DNA from: an uncultured Lachnospiraceae bacterium
GTDB lineage: Bacteria; Bacillota; Clostridia; Lachnospirales; Lachnospiraceae
NCBI GenBank assembly: GCA_910577275.1
Contig: CAJTMW010000003.1
Coordinates: forward strand, 62,001 to 126,000
DNA length: 64,000 nt
Direction of reading: 5' to 3'
A program made the position numbers and the translations under genes. Of the stretch, positions 60,933-64,000 are shown piece after piece (positions within the stretch are counted from its first letter, which is position 1; each line of letters opens with the position of its first letter). The notes below the pieces were generated by a model. The model saw only the letters and a program-made list of their open reading frames with translations, made no database searches and was not told the DNA's origin.

Positions 60933-60961
60933 TTGACAAGTGACGAAATTGAGAGTATACT
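60933..60961 (+). promoter_or_regulatory. Promoter of the DUF6465-like gene
   Basis: TTGACA (60933-60938) and TATACT (60956-60961) are 17 bases apart, an almost ideal strong promoter. Confidence 0.75.
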
Positions 60962-61061
60962 GCTTTCGATATGAAACAGGGAATTTATGGGAGGAAGCCC
61001 TGTATATTTGTTGATTATGGCACATATCAGAGAAGTTTTCTCTGTATGAAAGGAGTTTATC

Positions 61062-61499
61062 ATGGCAGTAAAAGCTACAACAAAGGCAAATGCGAAAACA
61101 GAACCGGTTAAGGAAGAGGTTAAGACAGTAGAGGAAAAGACATCAGTGAAGAAAGAAACCGCAAAGAAACCGGCGACAGCCGCTAAAAAGCCGGCGGCAA
61201 AGAAAGCGGAGGCAGAGCCTGCAAAGAAGCCTGCGGTTAAAAAGACAGCGGTTAAGGCCGAAACAAAAGCGCCTGCAAAGGCGGAAAAGAAAGAGGAAGT
61301 TAAAGCAACAATTAATTTCCAGTTTGGAGGCAAATCCTATACTACGGAAGATTTGCTCAAGAGCTGCAAGGACGTATGGAAATACGATTTGGGCGGCAAG
61401 GAAGAGGATATCAAAAGCATTGATTTGTACGTAAAGCCGGAGGAGAACGTTACATATTATGTAATCAACGGCGATGTGACGGGAAGCTTCTTTATTTAA
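61062..61499 (+). CDS. Lysine-rich DUF6465-like protein
   Basis: The 145-residue protein has two parts. Residues 1-83 are a low-complexity basic tail of Lys, Ala, Pro, Glu and Thr with KKPAAKK-type repeats like eukaryotic H1 or bacterial HU tails. Residues 84-145 (ATINFQFGGKSYTTEDLLKSCKDVWKY ... PEENVTYYVINGDVTGSFFI) form a small conserved domain that I assign to DUF6465 of Lachnospiraceae. The strong promoter and AAAGGAG site suggest an abundant protein. A nucleoid or RNA-binding role is inference. Confidence 0.8.
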   Translation: MAVKATTKANAKTEPVKEEVKTVEEKTSVKKETAKKPATAAKKPAAKKAEAEPAKKPAVKKTAVKAETKAPAKAEKKEEVKATINFQFGGKSYTTEDLLKSCKDVWKYDLGGKEEDIKSIDLYVKPEENVTYYVINGDVTGSFFI

Positions 61500-61539
61500 A
61501 GTGATATCTGTGATGTAAAAGTAAATATGTTGTCTGGTG

Positions 61540-61572
61540 AAAACGGGTGCTGCACTGTAGCGCCCGTTTTTT
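61540..61572 (+). terminator. Terminator after the DUF6465-like gene
   Basis: AAAACGGGTGCT (61540-61551) pairs with AGCGCCCGTTTT (61559-61570) with one G-U pair, followed by a T-run. Confidence 0.85.
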
Positions 61573-61606
61573 AGAATTTTTTAATAATTATTTTGTACTA
61601 TATGTG

Positions 61607-61635
61607 TTGACAATAAATAGGGTAAGTGATATTTT
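61607..61635 (+). promoter_or_regulatory. Promoter of the hrcA-grpE-dnaK operon
   Basis: TTGACA (61607-61612) and TATTTT (61630-61635) are 17 bases apart, 14 bases ahead of the CIRCE element. Confidence 0.65.
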
Positions 61636-61649
61636 ATGGTAAGAAGATA

Positions 61650-61676
61650 TTAGCACTCCATAAAGGTGAGTGCTAA
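61650..61676. promoter_or_regulatory. CIRCE element, HrcA operator
   Basis: TTAGCACTC (61650-61658), nine bases, GAGTGCTAA (61668-61676): the exact CIRCE consensus. HrcA bound here represses the operon in the absence of heat stress. Confidence 0.97.
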
Positions 61677-61722
61677 CAACCTGAAAGGACGAATCAGTCC
61701 CGATGGAATCCGATAGAAAGGG

Positions 61723-62763
61723 ATGATGGAGATGCAGTTAAGCGAAAGAAAAATTAAAATATTGCAGGCCATTATCCGCAACTATCTTGAGACCGGCGAA
61801 CCGGTGGGGAGCAGGACGATTTCCAAGTACACGGATTTGAATTTAAGCTCTGCGACCATCCGAAATGAAATGTCGGATTTGGAGGAGATGGGATATATTG
61901 TACAGCCCCACACCTCGGCAGGAAGAATACCCTCTGATATGGGCTACCGTCTGTATGTGGACACTATGATGGAGGAGAAGGACAAAGAGCTGGAAGAACT
62001 GAAGGAAATGATGCTGGAAAAGGAAGACAAGATGGAACATCTTCTCCGGCAGGTGGCAAAGCTCCTGGCCACTAACACCAATTACGCTTCCATGATTTCC
62101 GCGCCTACGATTCACACAAATAAAATCAAATTTATACAGTTATCCAGACTGGACGCAGGCCAACTGCTGGCAGTAGTGGTGGCGGAAGGCAATATCATTA
62201 AGAATAATATCATTTCCGTGGCGGAAGAACTGAATGATGAAACGCTTTTGAAATTAAATATACTTTTAAATACCCATTTGAATGGGCTGGCGCTGGAGGA
62301 GATTAATCTGGGAATGATTTCAGCCATGAAGCAGCAGGCCGGAATTCACAGCAAGGTAGTCGGCGATGTGATAGACAGCATAGCCCTATCCATTAAAGCG
62401 GAAGAGGATTTGGAGATTTATACCAGCGGGGCCAACAATATTTTCAAATACCCGGAGCTGGCGGACCAGCAGAAGGCCAGCGAGATTATCAATACTTTTG
62501 AGGAAAAGCAGCTTCTGACAGAGCTGGTGCAGGAAACCCTCTCGGACGAAAGCAACACGGGTATTCAGGTTTATATCGGAAATGAAACGCCGATTCAGAC
62601 CATGAAGGACTGCAGCGTGGTGACGGCGACCTACGAGTTGGGAGAGGGCATGAGGGGAACCATAGGAATTATCGGCCCAAAGCGTATGGATTATGATAAG
62701 GTTGTGGGGGCCCTTAAAACCATAACCCACCAGTTGGATGATTTATATAAGAAAAGGACATAA
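61723..62763 (+). CDS. hrcA: Heat-inducible transcription repressor HrcA
   Basis: The 346-residue repressor has the N-terminal winged helix RKIKILQAIIRNYLETGEPVGSRTISKYTDLNLSSATIRNEMSDLEEMGYI and ends with the typical EGMRGTIGIIGPKRMDYDKVVGAL. It binds the CIRCE site just upstream and controls its own operon. An ATG four codons inside (MQLSERKI) is a possible alternative start; AAGGGATG precedes. grpE follows 20 bases later. Confidence 0.97.
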   Translation: MMEMQLSERKIKILQAIIRNYLETGEPVGSRTISKYTDLNLSSATIRNEMSDLEEMGYIVQPHTSAGRIPSDMGYRLYVDTMMEEKDKELEELKEMMLEKEDKMEHLLRQVAKLLATNTNYASMISAPTIHTNKIKFIQLSRLDAGQLLAVVVAEGNIIKNNIISVAEELNDETLLKLNILLNTHLNGLALEEINLGMISAMKQQAGIHSKVVGDVIDSIALSIKAEEDLEIYTSGANNIFKYPELADQQKASEIINTFEEKQLLTELVQETLSDESNTGIQVYIGNETPIQTMKDCSVVTATYELGEGMRGTIGIIGPKRMDYDKVVGALKTITHQLDDLYKKRT

Positions 62764-62783
62764 AGCCAGAAAGGATGAAGCCA

Positions 62784-63554
62784 ATGAGTGAAGAATTAAA
62801 GAAGGATATGCAGGCGGAGCCGGGGAATGAAAAGATAAAGGAAGAGATGCCGGAAGGCACGCCGGGTGACGGAACGAAAGGCATGGATTCAGAAGAAGAA
62901 AAGAAAGCTGTTGAAGAAAATACAGGGGGCGGGGACGAGAAGGAACCGGCCGGCGAAGAAAGTGACGAAAAGGATGCGGACGGCGGGGAGGAAGCCGGCG
63001 CGGAGGACGATACGGAAGCCGAAAACGGCGAAGAAAGTTCCGCGGACGGTAACGGCACGGCGTCGAAGGCTGAAAAGAAAGCCGCTAAGAAGAAGTTTAA
63101 GTTTGATAAAAAACAGGATGCGCTGAAAGAAAAGATAGACGAACTGGAAGACAAGGTGAAACGCCAGATGGCGGAATTCGATAATTTCAGAAAGCGCACG
63201 GAAAAAGAAAAAAGCGCCATGTTTGAGATGGGCGCAAAGAGTGTTATCGAGAAAATCCTTCCGGTGGTGGACAATTTTGAGAGAGGGCTTGCCGCTATCC
63301 CTGAGGAGCAGAAGGGAGACGCTTTTGCGGAAGGGATGGAAATGATATATAAGCAGCTCATTTCCGAGCTTGAAAAAATGGAAGTGAAGCCGATACCGGC
63401 GGTGGGAGAGGAATTTGACCCGAATTTCCACAATGCGGTGATGCAGGTGGAAAGCGAGGAATATGAGTCCGGCGTAATTGCCCAGGAGCTGCAAAAAGGG
63501 TACACCTACAGGGACAGCGTGGTAAGGCACAGCATGGTGGCGGTAGTAAGCTAG
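62784..63554 (+). CDS. grpE: Nucleotide exchange factor GrpE
   Basis: The 256-residue protein works with DnaK as its ADP release factor. The GrpE core is residues about 115-256 (LEDKVKRQMAEFDNFRKRTEKEK, SVIEKILPVVDNFERGLAA, EGMEMIYKQL, FDPNFHNAVMQVES, LQKGYTYRDSVVRHSMVAV). The first 100 residues are a very acidic low-complexity tail (EEKKAVEENTGGGDEKEP). ATG 62784 is chosen because GAAAGGA stands at good distance; ATG 62775 directly touches that site. Longer tails are frequent in Clostridia. Confidence 0.96.
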   Translation: MSEELKKDMQAEPGNEKIKEEMPEGTPGDGTKGMDSEEEKKAVEENTGGGDEKEPAGEESDEKDADGGEEAGAEDDTEAENGEESSADGNGTASKAEKKAAKKKFKFDKKQDALKEKIDELEDKVKRQMAEFDNFRKRTEKEKSAMFEMGAKSVIEKILPVVDNFERGLAAIPEEQKGDAFAEGMEMIYKQLISELEKMEVKPIPAVGEEFDPNFHNAVMQVESEEYESGVIAQELQKGYTYRDSVVRHSMVAVVS

Positions 63555-63670
63555 TCAGGCGTATCGGAGCTTCAAAGGCGGACAGATAAGCCGCGGCGCC
63601 ACAGATAAGGTAAGATAGTAACATTTTAACAATATTAAAATAAACAAAACCAATTCAGGAGGAGATAATT

Positions 63671-64000
63671 ATGAGTAAAATAATTGGTATTGACTTAGGT
63701 ACAACAAACAGCTGCGTAGCGGTTATGGAAGGCGGAAAGCCCACCGTTATCGCCAACGCGGAAGGCGCAAGAACAACGCCCTCCGTGGTAGCTTTCACCA
63801 AGACGGGCGAGAGACTGATTGGCGAGCCGGCAAAGCGTCAGGCGGTAACCAATGCGGAGAAAACCATTTCTTCCATTAAGAGAGATATGGGTACGGACAG
63901 GGGACGCACCATTGACAGCAAGAAATATTCGCCTCAGCAGATTTCCGCCATGATTCTTCAGAAGCTGAAAGCGGACGCGGAGAGCTATCTGGGCGAGAAG
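63671..64000 (+). CDS. dnaK: Chaperone protein DnaK, N-terminal part
   Basis: The frame begins with MSKIIGIDLGTTNSCVAVME, the Hsp70 phosphate-1 motif, and continues with PTVIANAEGARTTPSVVAF and KRQAVTNAEKTISSIKR. It runs open to the window end (110 codons visible), so the gene is cut by the boundary. AGGAGGAGA stands ahead of the ATG. It is the third gene of the CIRCE-controlled operon; dnaJ would be expected beyond. Confidence 0.97.
   Translation, partial: MSKIIGIDLGTTNSCVAVMEGGKPTVIANAEGARTTPSVVAFTKTGERLIGEPAKRQAVTNAEKTISSIKRDMGTDRGRTIDSKKYSPQQISAMILQKLKADAESYLGEK

Noticed and set aside
1..64000. tRNA, rRNA, CRISPR arrays, insertion sequences, prophage or integrase genes
   Set aside because: I looked for cloverleaf-like sequences, regular repeats with spacers, transposase motifs and terminal inverted repeats and saw none that could be supported.

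Overview
The window looks like a chromosomal segment of an anaerobic gut-type Firmicute, most likely a member of the Lachnospiraceae or a close clostridial relative. Supporting signs are the class II (Firmicutes-type) galT, a split transketolase, a type I methionine aminopeptidase with a SEC-C zinc motif, a lone SpmB, a DUF6465-like lysine-rich protein, a CIRCE-hrcA-grpE-dnaK locus, strong AGGAGG-type ribosome binding sites and a large set of glycoside-utilisation genes. The taxonomic call is an inference; no rRNA or tRNA gene is seen, and no IS element, prophage or CRISPR array.

Layout. 1-5.9 kb: the tail of an RbsC-like sugar permease, then an accessory patch of three P-loop ATPases of the DUF4143/AAA-ATPase-like type, a membrane-linked XRE regulator and a relic of an AraC gene. 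6-13 kb: a lipoprotein, an AraC regulator, galK-galT, a B12-binding radical SAM protein and spmB. 13-20 kb: small regulators, then a TetR gene divergent from an MMPL transporter and its giant heptad-repeat lipoprotein partner, with two identical operator palindromes in the shared promoter, followed by a TetR remnant. 20-27.7 kb: a uronide/glucuronide locus (discoidin-like protein, GH88, sugar ABC transporter, GH2 beta-glucuronidase). 27.8-30 kb: an AT-rich cassette of a DUF3990 protein, an unknown partner, a GNAT acetyltransferase and a membrane-anchored Mrr-type nuclease. 30-41 kb: a DUF885 metallopeptidase, split transketolase, rpe, map, then a glycerol-3-phosphate/glycerol operon (two FAD enzymes, glpK) and a Nudix hydrolase. 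41-44 kb: LacI regulator and a second, canonical beta-glucuronidase. 44-54 kb: a minus-strand operon (oligopeptide-type ABC transporter, two paralogous esterases, CynX-like MFS) under a divergent GntR regulator with repeated operator-like boxes. 54-60 kb: a beta-mannan disaccharide phosphorolysis operon (GH130_2, cellobiose 2-epimerase, GH130_1, mannose-6-phosphate isomerase), an aminotransferase and uppP. 61-64 kb: DUF6465-like gene and the heat-shock operon hrcA-grpE-dnaK, the last gene cut by the window end.

How the genes work together. The two uronide loci and the mannan locus convert plant or mucin-type glycans into hexose, uronate and mannose-1-phosphate. The galactose enzymes, the non-oxidative pentose phosphate enzymes and glycerol metabolism feed the same central pathways. 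The most unusual non-coding content is a series of strong, often tandem, intergenic hairpins, above all a potential pseudoknot directly in front of the glycerol-3-phosphate oxidoreductase gene and a four-hairpin array between glpK and the Nudix gene.
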